This document shows positions 8,779 through 19,544 of a stretch of DNA of 64,000 nt, piece by piece. The notes beneath the pieces were generated by a model. It made no database searches and was not told the origin of the DNA. It saw nothing but the letters and a program-made list of their open reading frames with translations. Position 1 is the stretch's first letter. Every line of letters starts with the position of its first letter. Both the position numbers and the translations under genes were made by a program. Origin of the DNA: Macropodus opercularis (Eukaryota; Chordata; Actinopteri; Anabantiformes; Osphronemidae); the NCBI GenBank assembly GCA_030770545.1, contig CM061106.1:4490001-4554000 (forward strand). Direction: 5' to 3'.

Positions 8779-10671
8779 TGCTCATGAGCCGTTTGTTCGC
8801 TGTGGGAGGAGTCAACCTTGACTTGACTTCAGTTGACCTTCACATCCCAGCAGGTGACGAGGAGGTGAATTCGGTGATGAGAGGCAGGAGCCCTGACATC
8901 TACAGAGAACAGCAGCGCTTCAACACAGAACCAACAACACAGCTGCAGTGTGAAAACGCCTCTGAGTGTGTGTGTGTTTGTGGAATTTGGTGCTTCAGTA
9001 AATATTAGTCATGTGTGTTGTGAGTATTTCTGGCCTTTAGAATACTGTGGCTTAGTTTCTTCTCTCTGCTTCTGGTGTCCATGTTATGGGATCAGTAGCA
9101 GAGAGCAGAGTATCGGTCGGTGGTGCTGTCGTATCAGCGTCGTTTGATCCAACTACAGTAGAAACTAATCGTTTCTTTAACCTCATCGTTGCCTCTTGGT
9201 TTCAGGCTGTTTCCCTGCTTTACTTTAGTTTGGCCCATAATGTCTGCTGAGATGTTGTGACGTCATGTGTGGATGTGCTCGTCACACTGTGTGTGAAAGC
9301 TGTGCTCTGGTCTCTGCACTCAACTGTTCAGGCTTAGTTTAGTGGCGAGTGGCTGCTTCCTCTGTAAACACGGCTGCTGTGTAGGAGAGAGGTTAACAGC
9401 AGCACCAGTAGCCTGTCTCATCTAATGAATGTGTGACATTGGTCCAACTCAGGCTTTTTCTATGCCGCCAACATGGATTAACCACCTTTGAACCTACAGA
9501 ATCTGAAGAACCTTCACAAGCTTCATACATTTAGTTCTAAACACACAGAGGAAACTCAAGTAGATCTGCAGCGGTTATTAAACGTTGGACAGAAATCTCC
9601 GGCTGAGGACCTGCAGGCTTTTAGATCTGTTAGAACCAAGGACTGATCCAGTCACATTTAGCCTCATGTGCATACGGTTGTTGTTATTTTAGTGGATCTT
9701 GCTTTGGTGGTAATCGTCCACGTTCCTACATCAGCTGTAGCTTCCTCGTATTCACTTGGACGTGATGTGTATCTTTGCCGTCACAAGCCCAGTGTCTACG
9801 TGTCCACATACGTAACAGCCTCCGTCTCTTCCTGCTCTGCTTCCTCTGCCTCCTCCTCCCATCTGACCTCGACCTCTGACCTCGTCTCTGTCCGTGTTCT
9901 GTGTCTTGGTGCCAGTAGGCCTGAGTCAGAGCCACCTCTGCAGCCACCACTTCAGTCTTAGCCTGTCTGTGGTTTGCTGTTCAGCACGTCTGGCCTGTTC
10001 TAGACCAGCAGTGAGTCTCTGTTTAGTAATAAACTACATGTTGTAGTTGTAGTTGTTGTTCATACAGACGCACTAGGTGCATTGTCTGGTGCCCGTGTTC
10101 TACTTGACGGTGGCTGATGGACTAAAGGCTCTAAGTTCACCGTGGTCCATCTTAACTCAGATGTTGGTACAGGCTGCAGTCGGTCGAGTCACAGTTGACG
10201 TCCGTCCCTGCATCTTCCTCTTCAAGACGCCTCAGGGAGATTCTGGGCTGTAACAGGACTTCGGTCTGCGACGAAGAGGAGCAGGGAGAGAGCGACCTGG
10301 AGCAGGTAAGTACAGCAGGTAAGAGGCACCGTGTGGATGCTGAGGACGGCCTCCAGGAACCTCAGCCACCGACTTCGATGGGCCTCAGATGCTCAACACC
10401 CTGGACGCACTGGACGGGTCTTCACCACTCAGGCTGGACTGATGACAGCGACTCTGACTACTTGAGCTGTCAGGCGAATCTTGGCCTGGGAAGTTGAAGC
10501 GTGAGAGACCTGGAGAAGGTTCCTGCTGCTGCGACTGCACATCCACCAGTGTCTATAAGGTCTAGAGAATATGCTCCCTCTGAAACAGAGAAGAGCAGGT
10601 TAGAGGTTGGTGGTGAAGATGCAGGACCCAGATCCTTTATGTCCTGCAGGCGCTGGACTCGTTTTATCTAG
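8779..10671. other. Intergenic, duplicated lectin 3' flank then no gene seen
   Basis: Bases up to about 8972 match the flank of lectin copy B (to about 16668). Beyond that I find no recognisable gene. A frame at 10195-10497 has an acidic stretch followed by good GTAAGT sites at about 10305 and 10320, but matches no family I know. Confidence 0.5.
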
Positions 10672-10730
10672 AGTTAAGTCAAGTTACAATAGGTTAAGTT
10701 AAGATAAGTTACAGTAGGTTAAGTAAAGTC
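10672..10730. repeat. 25-bp minisatellite, left block
   Basis: About two copies of a unit close to AAGTTACAGTAGGTTAAGTT. The same unit resumes at 11465 on the far side of a hAT fragment. Confidence 0.8.
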
Positions 10731-11460
10731 AGAGGTGCCCACACTTTTTCAGCGTGTGAGCTTCTTATAAATTGACCATGTCAAAATGATCTACCTACTC
10801 TAAAAATGCAAAACATATTTATTAATAAATATATTGAGTATTCTTTATTTGTACAATATATGTTGCATTATTGCATGAACCCATATTGAATCAACCTCAG
10901 CATCATCAAGGTAGCACATGAATGTAGCGACTGGCTCCAGTAAAACAACGTCTTGAAAGCAAACTCTGACACATTTGTCATCTAGTGTCAAGCTGTGCAC
11001 ATGTCTTCCGTTGCGTCTCCAGCTCTGACGCAAGGTTTGGGAAGTTGCCCAAATCATTGCGCTGCAGCTTTCAGGAGAGATGCTGCATTTTTCATCTGAA
11101 AGAATAAACTGAGCTGATCATACTGATCATGTTTTTGTCTTTTCCTTGCAGCTCTACGTTAAGGTCATTCAACATGTTGGTCAGATTGGTTAAAAATGCT
11201 AAGTCTAGCAGCCACTGATGGTCATTAAGTTGGTTGTATTCTGCATGTTTAGCTACACAGAAAAACTCCTTAATCTCCTGATAGAGCTCTCGAAATCTTT
11301 GCAGGAATTTCCCTCGACTAAGTTATCTCACGTCAGTGTGTAGCAACAACTCAGAGTGGTCGCAATCAGACTTCTCCAGGTGCACGAAGTCACCGTCTTT
11401 GAAGACATCTGCCACGAATGGAGCAGGCATCTTTGTTGCCACATCCATTATCTCTTTCTG
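10731..11460 (-). mobile_element. hAT transposon remnant (Charlie/ZBED5-like)
   Basis: The left end reads CAGAGGTGCCCACACTTTTT, typical of a hAT-Charlie terminal repeat. On the minus strand there are pieces of a hAT transposase of the ZBED5/EPM2AIP1/GTF2IRD2 type: RGKFLQRFRELYQEIKEFF, HAEYNQLNDHQWLLDLAFLT and NMLNDLNVELQGKDKNM, at about 11100-11320. Stops and frameshifts are present (for example within 11040-11060). The other terminal repeat is not found, so the copy is truncated. It sits inside the 25-bp minisatellite. Confidence 0.8.
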
Positions 11461-11464
11461 GCTG

Positions 11465-11597
11465 TCAAGTTACAGTAGGTTAAGTTAAGTCAAGTTACAG
11501 TAGGTTAAGTTAAGTCAAGTTACAGTAGGTTAAGTTAAGTCAAGTTACAGTAGGTTAAGTTAAGTCAAGTTACAGTAGGTTAAGTTCAGTTACAATA
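11465..11597. repeat. 25-bp minisatellite, right block
   Basis: About five almost perfect 25-bp copies. The last diverged copy leads into the inverted repeat at 11571. Confidence 0.9.
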
Positions 11598-11857
11598 GGG
11601 CAGCACACGGAGGCCAGTCGTGAATAGCTGGAACAGACTTTCAGCCAATCAAATTGCAGCATTTCTCCCTCTCTCCAGGGTCCTGAACTGCTCCCTGAAT
11701 CCTGGTTCAAATCCCAGTCAAGGCAAAGTTTGTATGACATGATTAAAGATAATTGATGAGTTCTAATGTTTTAACAGCTTATTTGGTGTAAATTTACACT
11801 AAATGTAATAGTTTTACCTTGTTATGATTAGTAGCAGTACTATTAGCATGTCAAATA
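11571..11857 (+). repeat. Inverted repeat arm flanking lectin copy B (left)
   Basis: Starting in the minisatellite and ending near a GTAGCAGTACTATTAGC block, this stretch is the reverse complement of about 16815-17100, with moderate divergence. The two arms enclose about 5 kb that contains the complete lectin gene. Confidence 0.8.
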
Positions 11858-13120
11858 CACCATTCACTTATAAGGAGACTTAGAGATAATATTCATGTAA
11901 ACTGTTTAATGAATATAATCAAAGTTACACACGTACATGAAAGCAATACAATATCAATACAATATTACAATATTAAACATAAATGAGTAAACTACGCGTC
12001 TCATTGTTTTTTCTTCCCATGTTATAGAAAGTGGAGCCTGAAACTATTTCCAGGTCATCTCCCTCTTCATGCCTTTTTCATTATAAAATGATAAGACGAG
12101 GCAGTGAAGGAATGTAAATAGTTAAAAGCTTAGATGCAGGATGCAGGCAGAAAACAGAACAAGCTTAATTAAAGTGTAGTTTAAATCACATCAAGTTCAG
12201 AGAGAGTAGTAGCATCCAGTCACAGGTCATTAACAGTATGTGGAGAACAGCATGTTAGGAAAAGAGCAGACGAGTTGCATGTAAGTGAAACATGCCCGAA
12301 TAAGGACGACTGTGTGAATGTGTGTAGAAGGAAATGAGCGTAAATCCACAGAACACGGGGCCGAGCAGCAACGGAGCATCTGTGACCACCAATAAGGCAC
12401 CGAGGGGACGTAGAGCATCCATGGAAAAGAACGGGAAACGTCATCAGGATCCTGTTTCACTGAAAGATGCAGCAGTAAATGTTCTTTCCTGGAATTCCAG
12501 GAAAGCCGGTGTGAATGTGGAGGCTGTTTGGGCCTGTTTCAGTTCCATGTTACAAAAGCGACACGTGCGTCCTGTGGACCGAGGCTCAGTTCTTTTTCTC
12601 TGGGGGAAGATGGTGATGGCTGGACTAGTAAAATAACAACAATGACAAGAAGAGTGTGAGACTTGAGTTTACCTCTTTAACATGTGCACAACCAAATCAA
12701 CTACTTTAACACTTACTTTGTGCTCTCTTTGCAGATGGAGGCTGCAGCAGAGGTTGACCAGTCACTGCAGACGTCTCTGGAGAAGAATGTGTCTCTACAA
12801 ACCCAGAAAGTTTTATTAATTACAACACAACAGAGAAACATGGACGACGTTTGGCCCTTGGGCTGTAGCTGTTATGACCAAAGCTGCCCAGCAGAACAAT
12901 GCTGGCACATTTATATTTATATTCATTTATATTTACGCTTCCAGCCAAATGTTTTGTTCGTGTGACCAAAAGTACAATATTGTCCATTAAAGAAATATGT
13001 TTTGAAACGCAACTACTCACCTGGTTCTTCTGGCACAAGAAACATGAAACTGTTTCAGAAGTGGCACAGGCGTCTTTTCAGGTGGACTGACTGGATGACA
13101 AGAACGAAAAAATATAATTA
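11858..13120. other. No recognised gene; duplicated non-coding block
   Basis: Bases about 12870-13125 match 41370-41620. A plus-strand frame at 12334-12636 (100 codons) resembles nothing I know. A minus-strand segment at about 13028-13090, ending at a GTGAGT donor, could encode PPEKTPVPLLKQFHVSCARR as an exon of the unrecognised fragment to its right. Confidence 0.4.
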
Positions 13121-13301
13121 ATCGATGGTATGGAATTTAATTTAATTTAATTTAATTTAAATATTAAATTGTGACAAATATTACAATTAAATGTGAGCAG
13201 GGAAAGTAACGTGGGACACAGCAAACATATGTCATCACGTGTTAGTATTCAAAGCAGTTCACACTTCATCATTTCAACCAAATAAGGAGATTAATACTTA
13301 C

Positions 13302-13720
13302 CCCCATGAAGCGATGAACTGATTCATAGTCACTAGGACGACAACCAGAACCCCAGCAAACAAGCAGGACCAGAACGTGGCCAACCATGTGAAGGAAAGA
13401 TAGAACTCATGCTTTGGTGGGAGAGCAGCACATTATCCCAGAGATGACGATTCGTGCAACGTATTTTTTCTTTCTTCTCTTGAAGCCTTTGATTGTCTGG
13501 AGGTTACAGGTGCAGCAGCGACAAGCAGCAGCGAAGTTGAAACAAGTAACAGGTAGAGTGTTTGTTTAAAAAAAGATATCACTTGAGCTGAACTGTAATT
13601 TTCAAAATTCAAATAAATGTTGACTGACTGTTGTGTGAAGATTGTTTTGAAGGGAGAAGTACTGAGCATCGTTCTCTCCAGCTCTTCGTCCTTATCCATC
13701 TCTGTGACACAGACAGACAT
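13302..13720 (-). CDS. Unrecognised minus-strand membrane-protein fragment
   Basis: On the minus strand a frame from 13720 begins MSVCVTEMDKDEELERTMLS and runs 95 codons. It meets a single TAA, then continues in the same frame into a clear membrane span (LATFWSCLFAGVLVVVLVTM) that ends at a GTAAGT donor at 13301. The next candidate exon (about 13090-13028) joins in phase. The layout, cytoplasmic acidic N-terminus then membrane span, would suit a small single-pass membrane protein, but I cannot name a family. A second copy at 41802-42018 keeps the acidic part but has lost the membrane-span segment. It could be a decayed gene with one exon set in each copy. Confidence 0.3.
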
Positions 13721-13984
13721 TTAGCTGTCTGTCTGTGTTCTGTCTGCTCTGTTTGTGGGTCAGTGTGTGTCTGTGGGTGAATTTTAAGTTTCAGTCACGT
13801 GTTGAGTTTGATCCATTCATTGTGTGAAATGTAAATAAAACCACAGCAGTTACAGGTTTGGATGATGAAACAGAAGCAGGTTCGTCTCTGCTATTTCCCC
13901 AGTCTGCTCTGAAGCAGCTGATCCTCTTCCGCTGGTAACTACAGCAGATCGTCAGTAGCAGGAAGTGAAGCAGCTTCTGCCAAC

Positions 13985-16413
13985 ATGTCAGACATTTATG
14001 CCAAACCGGATTATTACAGGCAGGTGGAGGATGGAGGAGAGTGGAAGGAAGCTGAGGTGGAAATCTACCAGAGCGTCGCAGACGTCGCAGAGGACCAGAC
14101 ACGTTCACAGCCTCCTCAGTCAGGTGAGAACGGTCTCACCAAACACCACTTAGTTTACCCTCCAGTCCGTTAGTCCAGCAGGAAGCAGGAGTCCTGTGAC
14201 TGAGCCTTTCCAGCTGAACTCTCCTCTATGAGCATCTACAGACCTGATGGAAAGCGATACCACCACGTTTGCTTCACTGATGCAACAGAACTTGGTTCAG
14301 TTCAGATACAAACAAAGAAAAGACAAACCAGAGTTTGTTTGTTGCTCAGAGACAGAGAAACTATAAATGTCTAGAAATTCACACATCACTCTTCCTGTGA
14401 CAACCACGTCATCTGCTTTTTCCTGCTGTGTTCATTTAGAAGAGGAAGACGGGTCTGACTGATGTGACTGAGGCCAGTCCAGGGTGTAAAGTCTCTGTAG
14501 TGTAGCTTCCTGCCTCAGACGGTGGAGCCTGGTCACAGAGAGGCTCCGTCAGGTTTCAGCTCTTTAGCTCCTCAACATGGAGGAAGGAAAACAGGACCAT
14601 GACGTTGGCTCAGAACCAGCTGGTGAGTGTTCAACATGAAGAACATGAACATGAAGAAAAGTTGTGGTGAGCTGCTGCTGGTCCAGAAGAGTTTCTCAGT
14701 GGTACCTGTGTGTGTTTGGTCTCTGTAGAACCGACCAGGGAGACGAAGCGTTCACAGGTCAAAAGAAGCTGCTTGAGAGCTTTCACGGTGTCTCTGGCTG
14801 TTCTGTATCTGCTGATTCTGGCCGGGTTCATCACTCGCTGTGAGTATCTGGTCCACTTTGAGCTGCTCATAGCAGGAAGTTACGTCAGGTCTAAGCATCA
14901 GGCTGATGAATGTAGTCTGTTACTGTTGGAACGTGTGTGTGGAGCTGAGGACTGGGACCAGAACAGTCCCAACAGGAAGAGGTCTAGTGGACTTTCAAAG
15001 TAAAACAGAAACAAACATGTGTCAGACAGACTGAAAGTCGTCTTTTATTCAGAGCTCAGAGTCAGAACATGAGCTTCAGCCTCAGATCCATGTGATGTTT
15101 CTGGTGGTGAGTTTGTCCAGAGGACAGACAGTGGCAGTAACAGCTGATCTCCAGCAGCTGAAGCCTCTCAGTCCCTGGAGGTGACGCCTCGTCTTCTGGC
15201 CGACTCTGATCTGGACAGAAGTGATTCCAGTGTGTTTGCATGAAGAGGGTTTGACCTCTGGTGAACTCAGCTGTCACTCAAACCCTGCTGTGCTTGAACT
15301 GAACTCAACTGTGCTTCACTCCTGTAACGATGATGAGACGTTTCTGCTTCTTCATTTTGTTTCTGGGCAGATGTTTCAGTGACTTTGGAGAATGAGCAGC
15401 TGCAGAGCAGGTCCAGCAACTACAGCGAGTTATTGGACGAAGTGAAGAAGCTGAAGCATCAGATCAATGGTGAGAAGATTTAAATCAACATTTAACAAGT
15501 GTGGAGATGTTTTAGGTGGAGATTCCTGCTGTAACTAATGATGAATAATGAACTAATGTAACGACCATAAATATTCAAATGTGAAAATATACGATGGAAA
15601 CTGTCTGAAACTGTTCACAGAAGCAAAGTTTTGTCCTGGAGGATGGAAGAGATTTGGGTCAAGTTTTTATTTAAAGTCCTTTGAGAAGAAAAGTTGGTTT
15701 GAGAGCAGGAAAGATTGTCAGAACCGAGGATCCGACCTGGTGGTGATCAGCAGCCGAGAGGAGCAGGCTAGTGTGTTGCTGTGTTTTACTGTGTTTTGTG
15801 TGTTTTTCTGTGTGTTGCTGTGTTTTACTGTGTGTTGCTGTGTTTTTCTGTGTGTTGCTGTGTTTTACTGTATGTTGCTGTGTTTTTTTGTGTGTTGCTG
15901 TGTTTTACTGTGTGTTGCTGTGTTATTCTGTGTTTTTCTGTGTGTTGCTGTGTTTTACTGTGTGAATTTAGAAACAATCATCGTCTCCTGTCGTCTCTTA
16001 GGACTTTGTCACCAGCCTGAGTGTTAATGAACAGTTCTGGATCGGTCTGACAGAAGAATGGACCAAAACAGGATATAAGTGGACCTGGGTGGACGGATCA
16101 GCAGTGATACAGACGTGAGACACTTTTATTTCTATGTCACTTTCCCTTGTTGTCGTTATTTTTATTCTCATGACGCTTTTCAGCTCAAGGTTCATAAACA
16201 GGATAAATGAAAACATTTCAAGAGACGATGTGTAAATATGCAGGATTTAAAACCGTTTATTTGTCCCACAGGTTCAGTTTGACTAGAAAAATTGAAGGTT
16301 CCCCAAGCTCGTATGATGCAGTTTACTGTGATGGAGATGGGAGATGGACAAGAAGTGATTACACATCTACCAGAAACTGGATGTGTGAGAAACCGATTGA
16401 CATTGTTACCTGA
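13985..16413 (+). CDS. C-type lectin-like receptor, copy B (complete)
   Basis: Six exons join in phase: 13985-14123, 14729-14839, 15371-15469, 15621-15766, 16002-16114 and 16272-16413, giving 249 residues. The protein is a type II membrane receptor. Residues 1-63 are cytoplasmic, with two YxxV-type sorting motifs (YRQV, YQSV); 64-81 span the membrane (AFTVSLAVLYLLILAGFI); 84-117 form a Leu-rich coiled-coil stalk; 118-249 form a C-type lectin-like fold with FCPGGWKRFGSSFY, WFESRKDCQ, FWIGL, WTWVDGSA, VYCDGDGRW and NWMCEK. There is no EPN/QPD or WND motif, so calcium-dependent sugar binding is unlikely; an NK-lectin-like protein ligand is more plausible. Fish relatives are usually named CD209-like or ASGPR-like. 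The fourth intron begins with GC (GCTAGT). A second possible first exon is at 14577-14622. Copy A lies 7 kb upstream. Confidence 0.8.
14577..14622 (+). CDS. Alternative first exon of lectin copy B
   Basis: An ATG followed by 15 codons (MEEGKQDHDVGSEPA) ends at a strong GTGAGT donor in phase 1. That is the same phase as exon 13985-14123, so either could join exon 14729. This form would have a much shorter cytoplasmic tail without the YxxV motifs. It is supported only by phase and donor quality. Confidence 0.4.
15767..15965. repeat. Intronic minisatellite in lectin copy B
   Basis: Same repeat family as 8137-8283 but longer, with extra TTTTTCTG-type units. It starts right behind the GC donor. 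Confidence 0.9.
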
Positions 16414-16449
16414 TGACAAACGTGTGTAGTGTTGACATGACGTCTATTA

Positions 16450-16469
16450 AATAAACACGACTGAATAAA
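16450..16469 (+). promoter_or_regulatory. Polyadenylation signals, lectin copy B
   Basis: AATAAA at 16450-16455 and 16464-16469, shortly after the stop codon, as in copy A. Confidence 0.75.
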
Positions 16470-16814
16470 TGCTCATGAGCCGTTTGTTGGCTGTGGGAGG
16501 AGTAAACCTTGACTTGACTTCAGTCGACCTCCACATCCCAGCAGGTGACGAGCAGGTGAGTCCGGTGATGAGAGGCAGGAGCCCTGACATCTACAGGGAA
16601 CAACAGCGCTTCAACACAGAACCAACAACACAGCTGCAGTGTCAAAACGCCTCTGAATGTGTTTGTAGTGAGCTGTGAGGCAGGAAGTGAAACTTGCATG
16701 TGAGTAGAGCTGGTCAGACCATCAGTTGATATGAGCTGCACAATCACGTTCAGCTGAAGCCACAGACTCACTCATCAGCCTGCTGCGCTGCTTAACGGTG
16801 TTAACAGTGTCTTT

Positions 16815-17100
16815 ATACAAGCTAATAGTACTACTACTAATCATAAAAAAGGTCAAACAATCACATTTTGTGTAAATTTACACCAAGTAAACTGTTAAAA
16901 CATTAGAACTCATCCATTATCATGTTACACAAACTTTGCCTTGACTGGGATTCGGACAGGGATTCAGGGAGCATTTCAGGACCCTGGAGAGAGGGAGAAA
17001 TGCTACAATTTGATTGGCTGAAAGTCTGTTCCAGCTATTCACGACTGGCCTCCGTTTGCCACCCTACTGTCACTTAACTTAACCTACTGTAACTTAAACA
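16815..17100 (-). repeat. Inverted repeat arm flanking lectin copy B (right)
   Basis: Reverse complement of 11571-11857, including a short stretch of the 25-bp minisatellite (AACTTAACCTACTGTAACTT). Confidence 0.8.
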
Positions 17101-17218
17101 GCTTTAGAACATGTTGATGGGAAGTGCTAAACATGTTATCTATAGATTTTTATTTCAGAGCACTGTCCTGTGTAGAACAGTCCTTTAAATTTGCAAGGTT
17201 TCAGCTCCTGTGTGAAAG

Positions 17219-17303
17219 TTGAATCCTGACGACTGGACGTCTTCCTTTGCTGTAGTCGTAGATCTGCTGCAAAGGAAGACGTCCAGTTACCGTGATTCAA
17301 CTC
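17219..17303. repeat. Hairpin from Penelope-like element ends
   Basis: Two arms of about 32 bp face each other (GACTGGACGTCTTCCTTTGC and its complement) across an 18-bp spacer. The right arm leads into the CTCAGACAACCTCACCTGG block that recurs at 18130-18190 and 61120-61170 at the edges of Penelope-like fragments. Confidence 0.6.
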
Positions 17304-17978
17304 TCAGACAACCTCACCTGGAAGAAGCGCCACCGACATTTCGGCTTTTATTTCCAGGTAGTTACATCTGAGGACTTATATTCATCTGACAGATGAACAT
17401 GTAGAATATAGACTTGACAGAAAAGCCTTCACGTACCTTTGGTGACCCTTTGACCTCACCAGGTCTGGCCTATTGTGGGTACATCATGCGCACGCTGATA
17501 ATTCAACAGGTTTCCAGAAATGTGTCATTATTTAGCTCATTTGGTTTTGGGTTGTTGTTTTGTATCTAACAAAACTTGTAAGGATAAGTTGGTCTCCTCA
17601 GCAGCTCCATGCTGGGAAACGTGTGCCTGATGTGTGGGACCCATTTTCTTCAAGTCTCTGCCCCCACTGTGATGTAATGACTCAGGGAGTGAACAGAGCT
17701 GCTTTTAGAAATACTATGTTACTTAGCCTAGTTGGGCTCATGTTCTTATCAACACAGATCAAGTCCTTAAAATGATGTGATTCGTTTGCCTGCCTTTGCA
17801 TATTTCTCATCTCACCACTGAGAATAAATTCATGTTTAATTATTTGAACCTTACTTTGTGAATTGACCTTGTGTCTGACTGAATCCATCTTAGTTGTAAC
17901 ATCTCTGACAACGACAGAGCGATTCACAGGAATTTAATAAACATCAAGACAGAACAAAGTAACAATAAAAGAATTAAA
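17304..17978. other. No gene seen
   Basis: Unique-looking sequence between repeat fragments; I find no coding signal. Confidence 0.5.
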
Positions 17979-18134
17979 TGTGCTCTCTTAAATATCAGAT
18001 GTCTGTTAATAAATAACTTGATCAATAACCATCACATAGATGTATTCAGTCTCACTGAAACCTGGCTGCAGCAGGATGAATACGTTCGTCTGAATGAGTC
18101 GACTCCAACCAGTCACATCAACCATCATGTTCCT
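17979..18134 (+). mobile_element. LINE endonuclease-domain fragment (L2/Rex1 type)
   Basis: An open stretch reads CALLNIRCLLINNLINNHHI, then DVFSLTETWL and NESTPTSHINHHVP. These match the first part of the apurinic endonuclease of L2/Rex1-type LINEs, where TETWL contains the catalytic Glu. Only about 50 codons remain before Penelope-like sequence begins. Confidence 0.7.
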
Positions 18135-19512
18135 ATGTCTGTGAAGGTTCTCATTCATCCAGGTCAAGTTGTCTGAAGGTTGAGTCATGGCAACTGGACT
18201 TCTTCTAGTTAGTAGAAACGTTTCACCACCTATCCAGGTGGCTTCTTCAGTCTGTGGAAAGTTGGTAGAGACCACTAATTTATCCTCCAGTTGGGTTTCA
18301 CTTAACACCTGTGTAGAATGGGTTCGTTATGCTAACAGAGGGGGTGTGAGGGTAGTGAGTAGGTGTGACTCCTCAACTACCGTGACTCCTCCTCCAACCA
18401 TTACAGGGTCGTTAAGTGTCTCCTTTGTGGGGGACGTGTGAAGTGGCCTTGATCTTCCTGGGCATAGTTGAAAGGGCAGCATGGTAAATGGGAGACAAAT
18501 TGTGTCTGAGGCCCCCACCTCTGTTGAGCGAGGGGCTGTTTACCTGGACATGTATGGCTTCTCTGACGCCTCGTTCAAACCACCTGTCTTCTCTGTCCAG
18601 AATGTGAACGTTATTGTCTTCAAATGAGTGGCCTTTGTCTTTTAAGTGGAGATACACGGCAGATACTGGTCCTGACGTGTTGTTCCTCCTATGCTGGGCC
18701 ATCCTCTTGTGTAATGGCTGTTTGGTTTCACCAATGTATAGTTCCGAGCACTCTTCACTGCATTGAACTGCATATACTATGTTGCTCCTCTTATGTTTTG
18801 GTGTCGGGTCCTTTGGATGCACAAGCTTCTGTCTGAGGGTGTTGGTGGGTTTGAAGTAGACGGGTATGTTGTAGTTTCTAAAAATCCTTTTAAGCTTTTC
18901 GGACACTCCGGCCATGTAGGGAATGACCAGATTCTTCCGTTGGCTTTGGGTGTCAGGCTGTTCTGTTGTCCTTGTTCTGGGACGTGACGCAGCCTTGTTG
19001 AAGGCCCATCTGGGGCCTCAGGTCCTGAGAGCTGTCCTTAGATGCATGTTCTCCTTCTTCTTGGCTACAGTGGAAGTGGGAATGTTCTCCGCTCTGTGGT
19101 TCAGGGTCCTGATGACTCCTAGTTTGTGCTGCAGGGGGTGATGAGAGTCAAACAGAAGATATTGGTCTGTGTGGGTGGGTTTCCTGTAGATTTCTATTTC
19201 CAAGCCGCCGTCATTCCCTCTGATGACTGCGCAGTCCAGAAAGGCCAGTCTGTTGTTTTTGGTGTCTTCTCTGGTAAACCTGATGTTGCTGTCCACTGTA
19301 TTTATGTGGTCTGTGAACCTCCTCCTGTGTCACCTATTGTGGCCAACCTATATATGGAAGAAGTGGAGAAGAAAGCTCTTGACTCTTTCTCAGGAACAGC
19401 CCCAACCCATTGGTTCAGATATGTGGATGACACCTGGGTGAAGATCAAGATCCAGGAGGTACAGACTTTCACAGACCACATAAATACAGTGGACAGCAAC
19501 ATCAGGTTGACC
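18135..19512 (-). mobile_element. Penelope-like retroelement with inverted 5' part
   Basis: The minus strand carries the 3' half of a Penelope-like element: part of the reverse transcriptase (about 19300-19018; TREDTKNNRLAFLDCAV, IEIYRKPTHTDQYLLFDSHH) and a GIY-YIG endonuclease (18915-18412; VYAVQC, LYIGETKQPLHKRMAQHRR). The plus strand from about 19316 to 19512 carries the preceding reverse-transcriptase piece in the opposite direction, including VSPIVANLYMEE and the catalytic FRYVDDTW. Both parts contain the same DHINTVDSNIR segment, so they overlap by about 40 bp. This arrangement is what internal (twin) priming gives. No full frame remains. Confidence 0.8.
18412..18915 (-). pseudogene. 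GIY-YIG endonuclease domain of Penelope-like element
   Basis: A 167-codon frame, open on the minus strand. It shows the split motif VYAVQC then LYIGET about 13 residues later, followed by the Arg-containing helix LHKRMAQHRR and then a Glu-rich part (RWFERGVREAIHVQ) that supplies the metal-binding Glu in this nuclease family. It ends near the element's 3' end. The domain looks intact, but it is cut off from a working reverse transcriptase. Confidence 0.8.
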
Positions 19513-19544
19513 GCTCTGTTTGGTAACTCAGCCTACAAACACAA

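Noticed and set aside
8778..9008. Plus-strand frame after the lectin stop (also 16469-16678)
   Set aside because: It is duplicated 3' flank; the frame ends at different places in the two copies and has no splice context.
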